The position numbers and the translations under genes are program-made. Below the pieces are notes generated by a model, which saw nothing but the letters and a program-made list of their open reading frames with translations, had not been told where the DNA came from and ran no database searches. Source: Planctomycetales bacterium (lineage in GTDB: Bacteria; Planctomycetota; Planctomycetia; Isosphaerales; Isosphaeraceae). Taken from it: a stretch of DNA of 64,000 nucleotides. Shown piece by piece: positions 25,548 to 34,808 of the stretch (position 1 is its first letter; every line of letters begins with the position of its first letter). The stretch lies in NCBI GenBank assembly GCA_027449865.1, contig DAIDKV010000184.1, positions 1-64,000 on the forward strand, given 5' to 3'.

Positions 25548-26633
25548 GTGGCGAAACGACAGGTGACGACCGAGGTGAAGCCGTCGGTGACGGCCGAGCA
25601 GAAGGCGCTGAGCAACGCGATCACGCAGATCGAAAAGTCGTTCGGCGCCGGGGCGATCATGAAGCTGGGCGAGGGGTCGCACATGGAGGTCGAGGGAATC
25701 TCGACCGGAGCGCTCTCGCTGGATCTGGCGCTGGGGGGCAAGGGTTTGCCTCGGGGCCGGATCATCGAACTGTTCGGTCCGGAGTCGAGCGGCAAGACGA
25801 CAATCGCGCTGCACGCGGTGGCGCAGGCGCAGCGGTCGGGCGGGGTCGCGGCCTTCATCGACGCCGAGCACGCGCTGGATCCCTCGTGGTGCAAGCGGCT
25901 GGGGGTCGACACGGAGTCGCTGCTGGTCAGCCAGCCTGGCAGTGCGGAGGAAGCGCTTCAAATCGCCGAGATGCTGGTGATGTCGAACGCGGTCGACATC
26001 ATCGTGATCGACTCGGTGGCGGCGCTGGTGCCCAAGGCCGAGATCGAGGGAGAGATTGGCGACAGCTTCGTCGGAGTGCAGGCGCGGTTGATGAGCCAGG
26101 CACTTCGGAAGTTGACCGGTGGCGTCTCGCGGTCAAAGTGCGTTTTGATCTTCATCAACCAGATCCGCGAGAAGATCGGCGTCATGTTCGGCAGTCCTGA
26201 GACCACGCCGGGCGGCCGGGCTCTGAAGTTTTACAGCTCTTGCCGGATCGACGTCCGGCGCATCGGGCCGGTGAAGGACGGCGAGGAGGTCGTCGGCTCG
26301 CGGGTGAAGGCGAAGGTGGTGAAGAACAAGGTCGCGCCGCCGTTCCGCGTCTGCGAGTTCGACATGATGTACACACACGGGATCTCGCGTGAGGCCGATC
26401 TGCTCGACCTGGCCATCATCGACAAGTTGATCGAGAAGTCGGGATCGTGGTTCAACTACGGCGACCAGCGGCTCGGCCAGGGGCGCGAGAACGTCAAGCA
26501 ATATCTCCGCGACACCCCCGCCCTGGCGGACGAGATCGCCACGAAGGTGATCGCCAATCGAACGGCCTCGGGAGCGACCTTCAGTCCCAACGGCGAGGCC
26601 GGCGGCGACGACGACGGCGAGGTCGAGGAGTAA
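25548..26633 (+). CDS. recA: Recombinase RecA
   Basis: GTG 25548 is the likely start (GGAGG 10 bases upstream), although the frame is open much further left. The 361-residue protein begins around [24 protein letters not shown] and has Walker [10 protein letters not shown], Walker [14 protein letters not shown], loop L1 with SQALRKL and the L2 region [18 protein letters not shown]. The acidic tail ends DDDGEVEE. RecA forms ATP-dependent filaments on single-stranded DNA for strand exchange and SOS signalling. A hairpin follows the stop. Confidence 0.97.
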   Translation: MAKRQVTTEVKPSVTAEQKALSNAITQIEKSFGAGAIMKLGEGSHMEVEGISTGALSLDLALGGKGLPRGRIIELFGPESSGKTTIALHAVAQAQRSGGVAAFIDAEHALDPSWCKRLGVDTESLLVSQPGSAEEALQIAEMLVMSNAVDIIVIDSVAALVPKAEIEGEIGDSFVGVQARLMSQALRKLTGGVSRSKCVLIFINQIREKIGVMFGSPETTPGGRALKFYSSCRIDVRRIGPVKDGEEVVGSRVKAKVVKNKVAPPFRVCEFDMMYTHGISREADLLDLAIIDKLIEKSGSWFNYGDQRLGQGRENVKQYLRDTPALADEIATKVIANRTASGATFSPNGEAGGDDDGEVEE

Positions 26634-26641
26634 GCTCGATG

Positions 26642-26684
26642 GGCTCCGGGCCGGTCCCGATCGCGGGATCGCGCCCGGGGAGCC
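26642..26684. terminator. Hairpin between convergent recA and Uma2 genes
   Basis: GGCTCCGGGC (26642-26651) pairs with GCCCGGGGAGCC (26673-26684), with two unpaired bases in the right arm; an inner CCCGATCGCGGG extends the fold. It can serve both converging genes. There is no T-run. Confidence 0.55.
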
Positions 26685-26694
26685 TTGTCGATCC

Positions 26695-27297
26695 TCAACT
26701 CGACGGGGCACCGATCGGGCGGAAGAGGTCGGGGAGGTGGATTTCCAGCCCGGGCAGCACCGGGTCGCCGGGCAGGACGCCGCCCGGTCCAAACGTGCGA
26801 GCGGGCGACTGCGGCTCGTAGACGTCCACCAGGCCCAGCCGGGGATAGACCACCCAGACGCATCGGACGCCGAGATTGAGATATTCGAGAACCTTTTCTC
26901 GCTGGTCCTCAGCGCGATCGGTGGGGCTGGTGACCTCGATGGCGAGGTCTGGAATGACCGCCCAGGCGTTGACGTCGGGATCCTCGGGGCTCACGTCTTT
27001 TGATATCGGGTAGCAAACGAAGAAGGCATCGGGGCGTCGGTTTCTCCCCTCATCCTCGGGGACTGGGACCTGGATCAGCATTTCCGTGAAGGCCTCTCCT
27101 AGACGCCTCCGATCCGCGAATTCATTGAGTTTGGTGGTAAGCCGGGAGGCGACAGTCCCCGCGCGAATACTCATCGGTGGAATCTCAACCTGTTGCCCAT
27201 TGACGATCTCGTAGCGAGCCTCGACAACCGGCGTCAGAAGCTCCTCCTCGGTGGGCCGTGTCTTCCGTCCAGGATCAATCAGGACCGCCGTACTCAT
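26695..27297 (-). CDS. Uma2-family (DUF820) putative endonuclease
   Basis: The 200-residue product has the Uma2 pattern: TEEELLTPVVEARYEIVNGQ at the N-terminus, RRPDAFFVCYP with the core Asp, LAIEVTSPTDRAEDQREKVLEY with the core Glu of the PD-(D/E)XK fold and a following Lys, then GVRCVWVVYP. Uma2 proteins are abundant in cyanobacteria and planctomycetes; they have a restriction-nuclease fold but no settled function. The usual ExK appears as EVT with a displaced Lys, as in most of this family. It is convergent with recA and likely a single-gene unit. Confidence 0.85.
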   Translation of the reverse strand: MSTAVLIDPGRKTRPTEEELLTPVVEARYEIVNGQQVEIPPMSIRAGTVASRLTTKLNEFADRRRLGEAFTEMLIQVPVPEDEGRNRRPDAFFVCYPISKDVSPEDPDVNAWAVIPDLAIEVTSPTDRAEDQREKVLEYLNLGVRCVWVVYPRLGLVDVYEPQSPARTFGPGGVLPGDPVLPGLEIHLPDLFRPIGAPSS

Positions 27298-27459
27298 CGC
27301 GACACCTCCGCTTCCCTCTCGGAATTCCTGAGATTCATCCTATCGGCATCGGCCCCATCTCGGAACGGGCTTTCACTCTCACCTTCCCTTGACCGCGGCC
27401 TCGGATATATTGATCTCGCCAGTTCCGCGATCAGGTGCCGGGAGGCAGGAGGCTAAATC

Positions 27460-28461
27460 ATGCTGATCCCCGATCGGTGGTATGCCGTCCTAGAGTCGCG
27501 AGAGATCGTCCAGGGTAAGCCGCTGGGCGTCCGTCGGCTCGGGCACGACCTCGTCTTCTGGCGCGACGGCGAGGGTCGGCTGGTGGTCTTCGAGGATCGC
27601 TGCCCGCACCGTAGCAGTCAGCTCAGCCTGGGCCGGATCGTGGGCGGCCGGCTTCAGTGTCCGTTCCACGGTTTCGAATTCGACAAGTCAGGCGCCTGTC
27701 AGCTCATCCCGGCCAACGGCCAGGCGGCGCGGGTGCCGAAGGTCTTCCAGTGCCACGACTATCCAGCCACGGAAGCCCACGGATTCGCCTGGCTGTGGTA
27801 TGGCCGCCCGCGCGACGAGTATCCGCCGGTCCCCTGGTTCGACGGCCTGGACGGACTCAACTCCGCCACGACGAGCAAGGAGTGGGACGTCGACTTAACC
27901 CGTGCGATCGAGGGGCTTCTCGACGTCAGCCACCTGCCGTTCGTCCATGCTCGGACCATCGGCCGAGGCGGCCGGACGCTCGTCAACGGGCCCTACACCA
28001 CGCTTGAGGACGACACGATCCGCGTCTGGCCCTCCAACCAGCCCGACGAGGGCCTGCCCGCGCTCCGGCCGACGGAAGTCCCGCCTCCCGATGGCCCGGC
28101 CATGCTGGAGTTCCGCTTCCCGAACATCTGGATTTTGAAGATCGCGAAAACCTTCCAGATCGTGAACGTGATCGCCCCGATCGAGGAGGGCCGCTGCCTG
28201 ATCTACCTGAAGACCTATCTCCGGATCGGGGGCCCGGCGTTCCTGGCACGCCTCGTCGGCTTCGTCTCAAACCTCTACAACCGGCGCATCCTGGCCGAGG
28301 ACTACACGATGATCCGGTCGCAGCGGCCCAAGGTCTCGAGCCTGGAGATCGGCGAGCATTTCATCCCGGCGGATCGCCCGATCGCCATCTATCTGCAACG
28401 GCGACGCGACCTGATCGAGGCGGCCGCCGAGCCCTCCGCATCGACGGCCTTGCCAGGCTAA
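27460..28461 (+). CDS. Rieske non-haem iron oxygenase
   Basis: The 333-residue protein has a Rieske [2Fe-2S] site CPHRSSQ...CPFHGFEF (C48, H50, C67, H70) and, in the C-terminal domain, the mononuclear iron motif region IEGLLDVSHLPFVHART with Asp and two His. This is the alpha-subunit-like architecture of ring-hydroxylating oxygenases and of demethylases such as those acting on aromatic ethers, sterols or chlorophyll-type substrates. The substrate is unknown. No ferredoxin reductase gene is next to it. It runs convergent to aroC with only 9 bases between the stops. Confidence 0.85.
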   Translation: MLIPDRWYAVLESREIVQGKPLGVRRLGHDLVFWRDGEGRLVVFEDRCPHRSSQLSLGRIVGGRLQCPFHGFEFDKSGACQLIPANGQAARVPKVFQCHDYPATEAHGFAWLWYGRPRDEYPPVPWFDGLDGLNSATTSKEWDVDLTRAIEGLLDVSHLPFVHARTIGRGGRTLVNGPYTTLEDDTIRVWPSNQPDEGLPALRPTEVPPPDGPAMLEFRFPNIWILKIAKTFQIVNVIAPIEEGRCLIYLKTYLRIGGPAFLARLVGFVSNLYNRRILAEDYTMIRSQRPKVSSLEIGEHFIPADRPIAIYLQRRRDLIEAAAEPSASTALPG

Positions 28462-28470
28462 CGTCGTGGC

Positions 28471-29649
28471 TCAACCGTTCTCCGAACCAGGACGCTGACC
28501 GGTCGAACCCCACTCGGCGAGGTGCCGGCCGTTCAACTCGTGCATCGCGGCGAGGGCGGCCCGGATGGCGTCGATGCTCGTGCCGACGTATTTCTCGACC
28601 AGCGCCGAGGCCACCTCGAACGCCACCACGTTCTCGACGATCACACTCGCGGCCGGGACAGCGCAGACGTCGGATCGTTCATAGGCGGCTGGCTGTGGGG
28701 CCTTGGTCGCCATGTTCACCGAGGGCCCACGCGCGGCCAGGGTGCTGATCGGCTTCTTGGCCGCCCGGACGACGATCGGCTCGCCGTTCGACGTGCCACC
28801 CTCGATCCCGCCGGCGTTGTTCGTCGGACGTCGGAAGCCGAAACAGCGGTCGTCGGCCGGCGGATCTGGTTCGTACCGGATCGGGTCCATCACCTGGGAG
28901 CCGGGTCGGCGTGCCGCCTCGATTCCCAGGCCGATCTCGACCGCCTTGATCGCCTGGATGCTCATCACCGCCGCGGCGATCCGGGCGTCGAGTTTTCGGT
29001 CCCATTGCGCGTGGCTGCCCAGCCCGATCGGGCACCCGGTTACGATCACCTCGACGATCCCGCCGAGGGTGTCGCCAGCCTTTCGAGCCTCGTCGATCGC
29101 CGCGACGATCCGCGCGTCGGCCTCGGGGTTCAGCGTGTAGACCGGGCTGGCGTCGCGGACCGCCAGGTCGAGCGAAACCGGCGGGGCCTCGATCCCGCCC
29201 AGCTCGCGGACGTACCCAAAGACCTCGATCTCCAGCTCTTTCAGCAGCAGTCTCGCCAGCGCCCCGACGGCGACCCGCGCCGCGGTCTCCCGGGCGCTCG
29301 CCCGTTCGAGAACCTGGCGGATGCCGGTCTGGTAGTTGATCGCGCCGGCGAGGTCGATGTGGCCGCCACGGGGCGCCGCCGGCTCGGTCAGCCGTTCGAG
29401 CTTGGCGTCCCGGTTGATGAGCCGGAGGGTGATCGGCCCGCCGGTCGTCACGCCGTGGTACGTCCCCGAGTCGACGATCACGCGATCGGTCTCGAGCGTC
29501 TGGCGCTTGCCGCGGCCGTACCCGCCCTGCCGGCGCTCCAGCTCGCGGTCGATGATGGCGGTATCGAGCGCCAGGCCCGACGGGAAACCTTCCACGATCG
29601 CGGTCAGGGCTGGTCCGTGCGACTCACCGGCGGTCAAATATCGAAGCAT
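28471..29649 (-). CDS. aroC: Chorismate synthase
   Basis: The 392-residue protein begins MLRYLTAGESHGPALTAIVEG, the conserved N-terminal FMN/EPSP-binding segment, and contains GRGKRQTLETD, the SGTYHGVTTGGPI region and NNAGGIEGGTSNGEPI. It converts EPSP to chorismate with reduced FMN, the last common step of aromatic amino-acid synthesis. Length fits the bacterial enzyme. purC lies 16 bases upstream on the same strand, so the two may be transcribed together. Confidence 0.95.
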   Translation of the reverse strand: MLRYLTAGESHGPALTAIVEGFPSGLALDTAIIDRELERRQGGYGRGKRQTLETDRVIVDSGTYHGVTTGGPITLRLINRDAKLERLTEPAAPRGGHIDLAGAINYQTGIRQVLERASARETAARVAVGALARLLLKELEIEVFGYVRELGGIEAPPVSLDLAVRDASPVYTLNPEADARIVAAIDEARKAGDTLGGIVEVIVTGCPIGLGSHAQWDRKLDARIAAAVMSIQAIKAVEIGLGIEAARRPGSQVMDPIRYEPDPPADDRCFGFRRPTNNAGGIEGGTSNGEPIVVRAAKKPISTLAARGPSVNMATKAPQPAAYERSDVCAVPAASVIVENVVAFEVASALVEKYVGTSIDAIRAALAAMHELNGRHLAEWGSTGQRPGSENG

Positions 29650-29665
29650 GGCTCGGTGTCGAACT

Positions 29666-30559
29666 TTATTCGTAAGGGAAGGCGTGGCCGGTCAGGCGCT
29701 CGTACGCCTCGACGTACTTCCGGCGGGTCCCGGCAACGACCTCTTCGGGCATCGGCGGGGGCGGGCTCGACTTGTCCCAGCCGGTCGATTCGAGCCAGTC
29801 GCGGACGAACTGCTTGTCGAACGACGGCTGCGGCCCGCCCGGACGGTGCTCGGCGCGGGCCCAGTACCGCGAGCTATCCGGGGTCAGTACCTCGTCGGCC
29901 AGCAGCAGCTCGCCCGATCGCTCGTCGAAGCCCCATTCGAACTTTGTGTCGGCCAGGATCAAACCGACCTTCGAAGCATGTTCTGAGGCCCGCTGGTAGA
30001 CGTCGAGGCTTCTTGATTGTAGCGTCCCGGCGACCTCGGCGCCGACGGCATCAGCCATCGCCGCGAATGAGACGTTCTCATCGTGGCCGCTCTCAGCCTT
30101 GGTCGCCGGCGTGAAGATCGGCCCGATTGGCGAGCCTTCCAGCAGCCCAGCCGGCAGCGGGATGCCGCAGACGGAACGGCTTGACCCGTATTCCTTCCAG
30201 CCGCTCCCCGCGAGATAGCCCCGGACGACACACTCAAACGGGACGATCCGAACCTTCCGAGCGAGCATCGTCCGCCCTCGAAGGGCGTCTCGCTCGGCCG
30301 GAGAGAGGTCGAGGCCCATCGCGTCGACGTCATCGGTGAGGAGATGATTCGGCACGCCCAGGTGGCCAAACCAGAAGGTGCTCAACCCGGTGAGAATTCG
30401 CCCCTTGTCGGGGATGCCGCCCGGGAGAATCCAGTCAAAGGCGCTGATCCGATCGGTCGCGACCAGGAGAAGGCGATCGCCCAGGTCATAGACGTCGCGG
30501 ACCTTCCCGCTTCGCTTCGGGACGGCGCCCGGCCAGAGGTTGGTTTCGAGGAGCATCAT
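29666..30559 (-). CDS. purC: SAICAR synthetase (phosphoribosylaminoimidazole-succinocarboxamide synthase)
   Basis: The 297-residue enzyme shows SGKVRDVYDLGDRLLLVATDR (nucleotide-binding N-terminus), RISAFDWILPGGIPDKG, EFGFDER-like EWGFDERSGELLLADEVLTPDSSRYW, and KQFVRDWLE. It couples CAIR and aspartate with ATP in purine synthesis. The long form (about 297 residues, not 240) is common in eukaryote-like and several bacterial groups. Its ATG overlaps the stop of an upstream parD-like gene by 4 bases (ATGA at 30559-30556), so translation is probably coupled. Confidence 0.95.
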   Translation of the reverse strand: MMLLETNLWPGAVPKRSGKVRDVYDLGDRLLLVATDRISAFDWILPGGIPDKGRILTGLSTFWFGHLGVPNHLLTDDVDAMGLDLSPAERDALRGRTMLARKVRIVPFECVVRGYLAGSGWKEYGSSRSVCGIPLPAGLLEGSPIGPIFTPATKAESGHDENVSFAAMADAVGAEVAGTLQSRSLDVYQRASEHASKVGLILADTKFEWGFDERSGELLLADEVLTPDSSRYWARAEHRPGGPQPSFDKQFVRDWLESTGWDKSSPPPPMPEEVVAGTRRKYVEAYERLTGHAFPYE

Positions 30560-30816
30560 GGTCGAAGACCCTGGGCACGACTCGCTCGGAGGCGTTCGAG
30601 CGTGGCAAGAGGATCGAAAGGCAACAGCTCTCCCCGGTCGGCCTCATCCATCCCGATGGCGATCTCGAGGCGCAGTTCGGCGAGTCTGGCCTGATTCTCC
30701 CACTCCTGGAGAAGGCTCAGGGCCGCCTCGACGACTTGCGCCGCCGAGGCGTAGTCGCCATCTCGGAGCAAGCAACGAACAAATTGCTCGCTTTCCCCCT
30801 TCAACCGAATCAGCAT
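30556..30816 (-). CDS. Orphan ParD-like antitoxin
   Basis: ATG 30816, with GGAG 8 bases upstream, starts an 86-residue protein that resembles ParD antitoxins: a short basic strand (MLIRLKGESEQFVRCLL), DGDYASAAQVVEAALSLLQE (the ribbon-helix-helix part) and RLAELRLEIAIGMDEADRGE (toxin-binding helix). No parE toxin gene is adjacent: on one side the stop overlaps purC by 4 bases, on the other a C45 peptidase gene ends 62 bases away. It may be a relic antitoxin, or a repressor recruited to the purC transcript. A longer frame upstream to 31278 is a shadow of the peptidase gene. Confidence 0.7.
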   Translation of the reverse strand: MLIRLKGESEQFVRCLLRDGDYASAAQVVEAALSLLQEWENQARLAELRLEIAIGMDEADRGELLPFDPLATLERLRASRAQGLRP

Positions 30817-30878
30817 GGCCGTCGCTCCGACCCTTCGATCGGCTCTTAAAAGAGCCTGGAATGCCCCTTCCAAATCCC

Positions 30879-32105
30879 TCACCGGTCGCTGATAACCTGG
30901 GCACGAGCGGTCGGGATGGAAGCTGGCAGGGCGGGCAGCGACGGCGCCGACGGGTCGGGCCGATGCGTCAGCAACTCGCTCAGCCGGAACGCCGAATACG
31001 GCTGCTCGGCGGCGGGCTTGCCGTCCTTCGTCGCATTCGCGACCCAGAACCGCGTCGAGGTCGTCTCGAAAAGGACGCTGTGCAGATTCGACTTCATCGC
31101 GACCGGGCGGTCCATCAGGTGCCGGGCCGTGTCGGCATTGAACCGGCCGAGGCCCGACTGCACCCGACGCGAAAGCTCCTGGTATCGGTCGCCCGCCGAG
31201 AGCACCACCGCGTCCTTGATCGCGTTCGGAAGCTTCGGGTGCGACTGGCCCATCGCGATCGTCTGAAAGACGTTCCACGAGCCCTCCATCCCGACCGCCT
31301 TGCCCGTCTCGCCATCGGCGAGCACATAGTAATATTCGCAGGTCCGCGGATGATCTCGGAAGACGGCGACGGCCTCGTCGAGGCTGTGCGACTCCTCCAG
31401 CGCCATCCGGACCAGCATCGCCATCGGAACGCCCTCCCAGTGGCCGAGGCCGCGCCCGCCCATCTCGCCGATGGAAATCCGCTCGGCGTTCATCCCGGTG
31501 ACCGAGCCGACGAAGCCCGCATAGGTCACGTTCACGAACGGAACCCGGCCGCGGGGCTCGGCGATCGTCAACACGGCGTGGTCCTGCAACCGCCAGTCAC
31601 AGCCATAGTCGAGGATCCGGCCGTGGTAGAGCGTCCCGTCCTTCGTCGCCGATCCGCTCAGCGCGAAGCCCGAGCAATGGAACAACTCGGGGATGAAGTT
31701 GGCGATCGCGCCGTCTTCATAGGGAACGCCACTGCCGTCGGCAATTCCTCGAATCTCTTCCAGAAACCGGGCGGGGATGTATTTCTTCTGCGTCGCGATG
31801 ATCCCGCGGATGACCTGTTTCGGGCTGAGAACCTTCATGCCCCCCAGTTCAATGGTCATCTCCTTCGCCTTCACCTCGAACAGATAATGGATCTGATCGC
31901 GGATGTCGTCGCGTAGCAAGACGCCCTGCTGATAGCCCATCTCGTAGGGCGTTCCCTTCACGTGCAGGACGCGGTAGCCGTCGATCTCCTCGAGGAAGCC
32001 CTCGCCGGATCGGGCAATCGTCCGGGTCCCCGCGCGGGCGAGACCGCCCATCCCAAAGGCCAGGATCAGCAACGCTCCGGCGATTCGCATCGATGCACGC
32101 TTCAT
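30879..32105 (-). CDS. Exported C45-family peptidase/acyltransferase-like protein
   Basis: The 408-residue product has a signal peptide (GALLILAFGMGGLARA) and the C45/acyl-CoA:6-APA acyltransferase-like N-terminal nucleophile fold. GTPYEMGYQQGVLLRDDI is the family's entry motif; C144 in ELFHCSGFAL is the likely nucleophile exposed by self-cleavage; TLYHGRILDYGCDW follows with the conserved Arg-x-x-Asp. Such proteins hydrolyse or transfer acyl amides; the substrate is unknown. It is on the same strand as guaA upstream (43-base gap). Confidence 0.82.
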   Translation of the reverse strand: MKRASMRIAGALLILAFGMGGLARAGTRTIARSGEGFLEEIDGYRVLHVKGTPYEMGYQQGVLLRDDIRDQIHYLFEVKAKEMTIELGGMKVLSPKQVIRGIIATQKKYIPARFLEEIRGIADGSGVPYEDGAIANFIPELFHCSGFALSGSATKDGTLYHGRILDYGCDWRLQDHAVLTIAEPRGRVPFVNVTYAGFVGSVTGMNAERISIGEMGGRGLGHWEGVPMAMLVRMALEESHSLDEAVAVFRDHPRTCEYYYVLADGETGKAVGMEGSWNVFQTIAMGQSHPKLPNAIKDAVVLSAGDRYQELSRRVQSGLGRFNADTARHLMDRPVAMKSNLHSVLFETTSTRFWVANATKDGKPAAEQPYSAFRLSELLTHRPDPSAPSLPALPASIPTARAQVISDR

Positions 32106-32147
32106 GGTTCGATGTCCTCCGGATTCGAGGTCGCGGACGGCGTTCGA

Positions 32148-33713
32148 TCATTCCCACTCGATGGTGCCCGGCGGCTTGCTGGTGATGTCGTAGACGACCC
32201 GGTTGACGCCCTTCACGGCGTTGGTGATCCGCGTCGAGACCTTCGCAAGCAGTTCATGGGGCAGGCGCGACCAGTCGGCCGTCATGAAGTCCTCGGTCTC
32301 GACGGCCCGGATCGCGATGACGCTCTCGTAGGTTCGCGCGTCTCCCTGCACGCCGACCGCCTGCACGGGGAGCAGAACGGCGAACGCCTGCGCGACCTGG
32401 CGGTTCAGGCCGGCGGTTTGCAGTTCCTCAAGAAAAATCGCGTCGGCCTGGCGGAGGATCTCCAGCCGATCGGCCGTGACCTCGCCCAGGCATCGGACGG
32501 CCAGCCCCGGGCCGGGGAACGGGTGGCGCCAGATCAGACTATCAGGCAGGCCGAGTTCCAGGCCGAGGCGGCGGACCTCGTCCTTGAAAAGGTCGCGCAG
32601 CGGCTCGATCAGTTCGAAGCCCAGTTCGGCCGGGAGCCCGCCGACGTTGTGGTGGATCTTGATGGTCGCGGTCGGACCATCGGGCTCGCCGCCGCTCTCG
32701 ATGACGTCGGGATAGAGCGTCCCCTGCGCCAGGAATCGGGCACCGTCGATCGTCTTGGCGGCCTCGCGAAACACATCGATGAACGCGTGGCCGATCCGTC
32801 GGCGCTTCTCCTGCGGGTCGGTGACGCCAGCCAGGGCCTTTAAAAAGGTTTCCTCGGCGTCGACGACCTGAAGCTCGGCATCGCTGTGGCGGCCGAAGGC
32901 GTCAACGACGGCGGCCCGCTCGTTCTGCCGGAGGAGCCCGGTATCGACGAAGACGCAGACAACCCGAGGTCCGAGAGCCTTCGCCAGGAGAGCGGCGCAG
33001 ACGGCCGAGTCGACGCCGCCGGAGAGCCCGCAGACGACCCGGTCGTCCGGGCCGACGCGGTCGCGGACCTCGGCCACCGACCGCTCGATGAAGGCGCCCA
33101 TCGTCCAGTCGCGGGGGTTACCGCAGATCCGGTCCAGGAAGTTGCCGAGGATCAGCGGGCCATACGGCGTGTGCGAGACCTCGGGGTGGAACTGCAAGCC
33201 GTAGATGGGTCGCGACCGGTGCCGAACAGCGGCGATCGGGCAATGCGGAGTCTCGGCGATCGGGATGAAGTCAGACCCGGCGTCGTGGATCTGGTCGCCG
33301 TGGCTCATCCAGACGATCGTCTCGCGGGGGACGTCGTGGAAGATCGGATCGTCGGCCTCGCGGACCTGAAAGTCGGTCCGGCCGTACTCGCCTCGGGCGG
33401 GATTGGCCTGGACACGCGCCCCCAATGCATCTGCGGCGAGTTGCAAGCCGTAGCAGATCCCGAGGATCGGGACGCCGAGCGAGAAGATTTCCGGGTCGCA
33501 CCGCGGGGCTCCCGGCTCATAAACACTCTTCGGCCCGCCCGAAAGGATCAGGGCCAGCGGGTTCAGCTCGCGAACTCGATCGGCCGTGATATCGTGCCGG
33601 ACGATCCGGGCAAACGCGTGCCGCTCGCGGACTCGACGCGCGATGAGCTGCACGTACTGGGCGCCGAAGTCCAGAACGAGCACGGGCCGCGACGCCGGGC
33701 CAATCTCCGCCAT
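32148..33713 (-). CDS. guaA: GMP synthase (glutamine-hydrolysing)
   Basis: ATG 33713 gives a 521-residue enzyme ([20 protein letters not shown]); an upstream start at 33791 would add unconserved residues. The N-terminal class I amidotransferase has the nucleophile in GICYGLQ and His/Glu in [10 protein letters not shown]. The ATP-pyrophosphatase domain has SGGVDSAV, and the C-terminal dimerisation part ends [16 protein letters not shown], typical of GuaA. It aminates XMP to GMP. GAAGGCGG upstream is the ribosome binding site. No guanine riboswitch is evident in the short leader. Confidence 0.96.
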   Translation of the reverse strand: MAEIGPASRPVLVLDFGAQYVQLIARRVRERHAFARIVRHDITADRVRELNPLALILSGGPKSVYEPGAPRCDPEIFSLGVPILGICYGLQLAADALGARVQANPARGEYGRTDFQVREADDPIFHDVPRETIVWMSHGDQIHDAGSDFIPIAETPHCPIAAVRHRSRPIYGLQFHPEVSHTPYGPLILGNFLDRICGNPRDWTMGAFIERSVAEVRDRVGPDDRVVCGLSGGVDSAVCAALLAKALGPRVVCVFVDTGLLRQNERAAVVDAFGRHSDAELQVVDAEETFLKALAGVTDPQEKRRRIGHAFIDVFREAAKTIDGARFLAQGTLYPDVIESGGEPDGPTATIKIHHNVGGLPAELGFELIEPLRDLFKDEVRRLGLELGLPDSLIWRHPFPGPGLAVRCLGEVTADRLEILRQADAIFLEELQTAGLNRQVAQAFAVLLPVQAVGVQGDARTYESVIAIRAVETEDFMTADWSRLPHELLAKVSTRITNAVKGVNRVVYDITSKPPGTIEWE

Positions 33714-33865
33714 TGAGCCGCCTTCTCGATCTTCAGGGGAATGAATCGGGCCGACGCGCAGGGACCGAACTCCCCGGCCGCGACGCCACAACGATCCACC
33801 TTACCCCAGGAACCACCGACTGGCAATTGAAGTGGAGAGCGACGAGAACGTGGCCTCGGGCTCCA

Positions 33866-34333
33866 TCAGATCCGCTCCTCGATCAGAACGGGCATTCGGT
33901 TCGACCGGGTCATCACCTGATAATAATGGCTGGCCGGCTCGCAGATCATGTAGACGACGGCATGCCCCCGCTCGTCGGGAACCAAAATCCCGCGGATCCC
34001 CTGCCGGATCCGGTACCAGACCCCGCGCTCCAGGCCGATCGTCGCCGGGATGTCGACTGCGATCGGACCAAGCTCGCGCCAGTAGCCCTCCTGGACGGTC
34101 GACAGCCAGGTCCAGCCGGTCCGGGGCAGGAACCGGCTATCGCCCCGGCCGTTGCCCCACCGCGCGATCTCCAGCCGCCCGTCGCGCCAGATCGGCAGCC
34201 GAGGCGAGCGGTCCCGGAAATAGAACCGGACTTCCCGCTCGCCGCCCCGCTCGTGGACGCGACGCTCCAGGCCATGCCGCCCGATCAATTCCGTGGGCAA
34301 CTCGCTCCATGCCAGGGCAATCCCAACGCACAT
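33866..34333 (-). CDS. SRAP-like (YedK/HMCES-related) small protein
   Basis: The 155-residue protein begins MCVGIALAW, placing Cys at position 2, the catalytic residue of SRAP proteins. Further SRAP-like landmarks are RWGNGRGDSRFLPRTGWTW (compare the NARsEt...R..P..GfyEW segment) and, near the end, ASHYYQVMTRSNRMPVLI (compare the IH.RMP..L motif). SRAP proteins form a covalent link to abasic sites in single-stranded DNA. The match is partial and the usual catalytic His is not obvious, so this is a diverged relative. It lies upstream of guaA with a 152-base gap on the same strand. Confidence 0.55.
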   Translation of the reverse strand: MCVGIALAWSELPTELIGRHGLERRVHERGGEREVRFYFRDRSPRLPIWRDGRLEIARWGNGRGDSRFLPRTGWTWLSTVQEGYWRELGPIAVDIPATIGLERGVWYRIRQGIRGILVPDERGHAVVYMICEPASHYYQVMTRSNRMPVLIEERI

Positions 34334-34340
34334 TTATCCC

Positions 34341-34424
34341 GGTAATTTGTTCTTTGTAATTTGTAATTGGTTCTTGGTAATTAGTAATTGGTCATTGGTA
34401 ATTTGTTCTTTGTCATTGGTCATT
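34341..34424 (+). repeat. Array of 12 AT-rich heptamer repeats
   Basis: Twelve consecutive 7-bp units fit the pattern [G/T/A]GT[A/C/T][A/T]TT: GGTAATT, TGTTCTT, TGTAATT, TGTAATT, GGTTCTT, GGTAATT, AGTAATT, GGTCATT, GGTAATT, TGTTCTT, TGTCATT, GGTCATT. The array starts 7 bases beyond the start of the SRAP-like gene, in the region where its promoter should lie. Similar short tandem heptamers are known from cyanobacteria and occur in planctomycetes. GC content is far below that of the surroundings. Confidence 0.9.
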
Positions 34425-34494
34425 GGTACGGCCCGACTCACTCCTTCACGGCGCCCCGCCCTCCCGAGGTTCGATCCTTGATATAGCAACCCAC

Positions 34495-34533
34495 CAGAAA
34501 CAAATTACCAATGACAAATTACTAATTACCAAG
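34495..34533 (-). repeat. Second heptamer array, opposite orientation
   Basis: About five units of the same heptamer family in reverse orientation (AAATTAC, CAATGAC, AAATTAC, TAATTAC, CAAGA...). Together with array 1 it can form a long imperfect hairpin around a 70-base GC-rich loop (34425-34494). Confidence 0.8.
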
Positions 34534-34551
34534 AGTACGCGTTCACGGGCC
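34534..34551 (+). repeat. Left arm of a perfect 18-bp inverted repeat
   Basis: AGTACGCGTTCACGGGCC is the exact reverse complement of 37035-37052. It directly follows heptamer array 2. The two arms lie 2.5 kb apart and enclose the patatin-like gene. The remaining 34552-34808 has no gene that I can support. Confidence 0.8.
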
Positions 34552-34808
34552 GACGATGACGGGTGTCCAGGATTACGCCGAACCGCGAGCATGATCTGAA
34601 CGTCCGGCGGTCGACGCCACCGAAGCGCGCAAGGTCGCGACATCATACCTCGACGATCGAGCCGTCAGCCGCGACGGTCATCCTCTCGACTCGGTCCTAT
34701 CCCGGCCGGTGTCGCCCCCGACGGGGCGATAAGGAGAACGGGCGATGGCGCCAGGTCATGGGCGTCTTGGCGGCCTGGAGTCGGGGAGGAGATTCGCGTG
34801 ACTTTCGA

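Noticed and set aside
30817-31278. N-terminal extension of the ParD-like gene
   Set aside because: The frame is open but lies opposite-frame within the C45 peptidase gene; the ATG at 30816 with GGAG gives the family-length protein.
34441-34500. Possible tRNA because of a GGTTCGATCC word
   Set aside because: The flanking bases do not pair into a T-stem and no acceptor, D or anticodon arms can be drawn.
34341-34533. Possible CRISPR array from the regular short repeats
   Set aside because: Units are 7 bp and contiguous with no spacers, and no cas genes are near; they are tandem heptamers.
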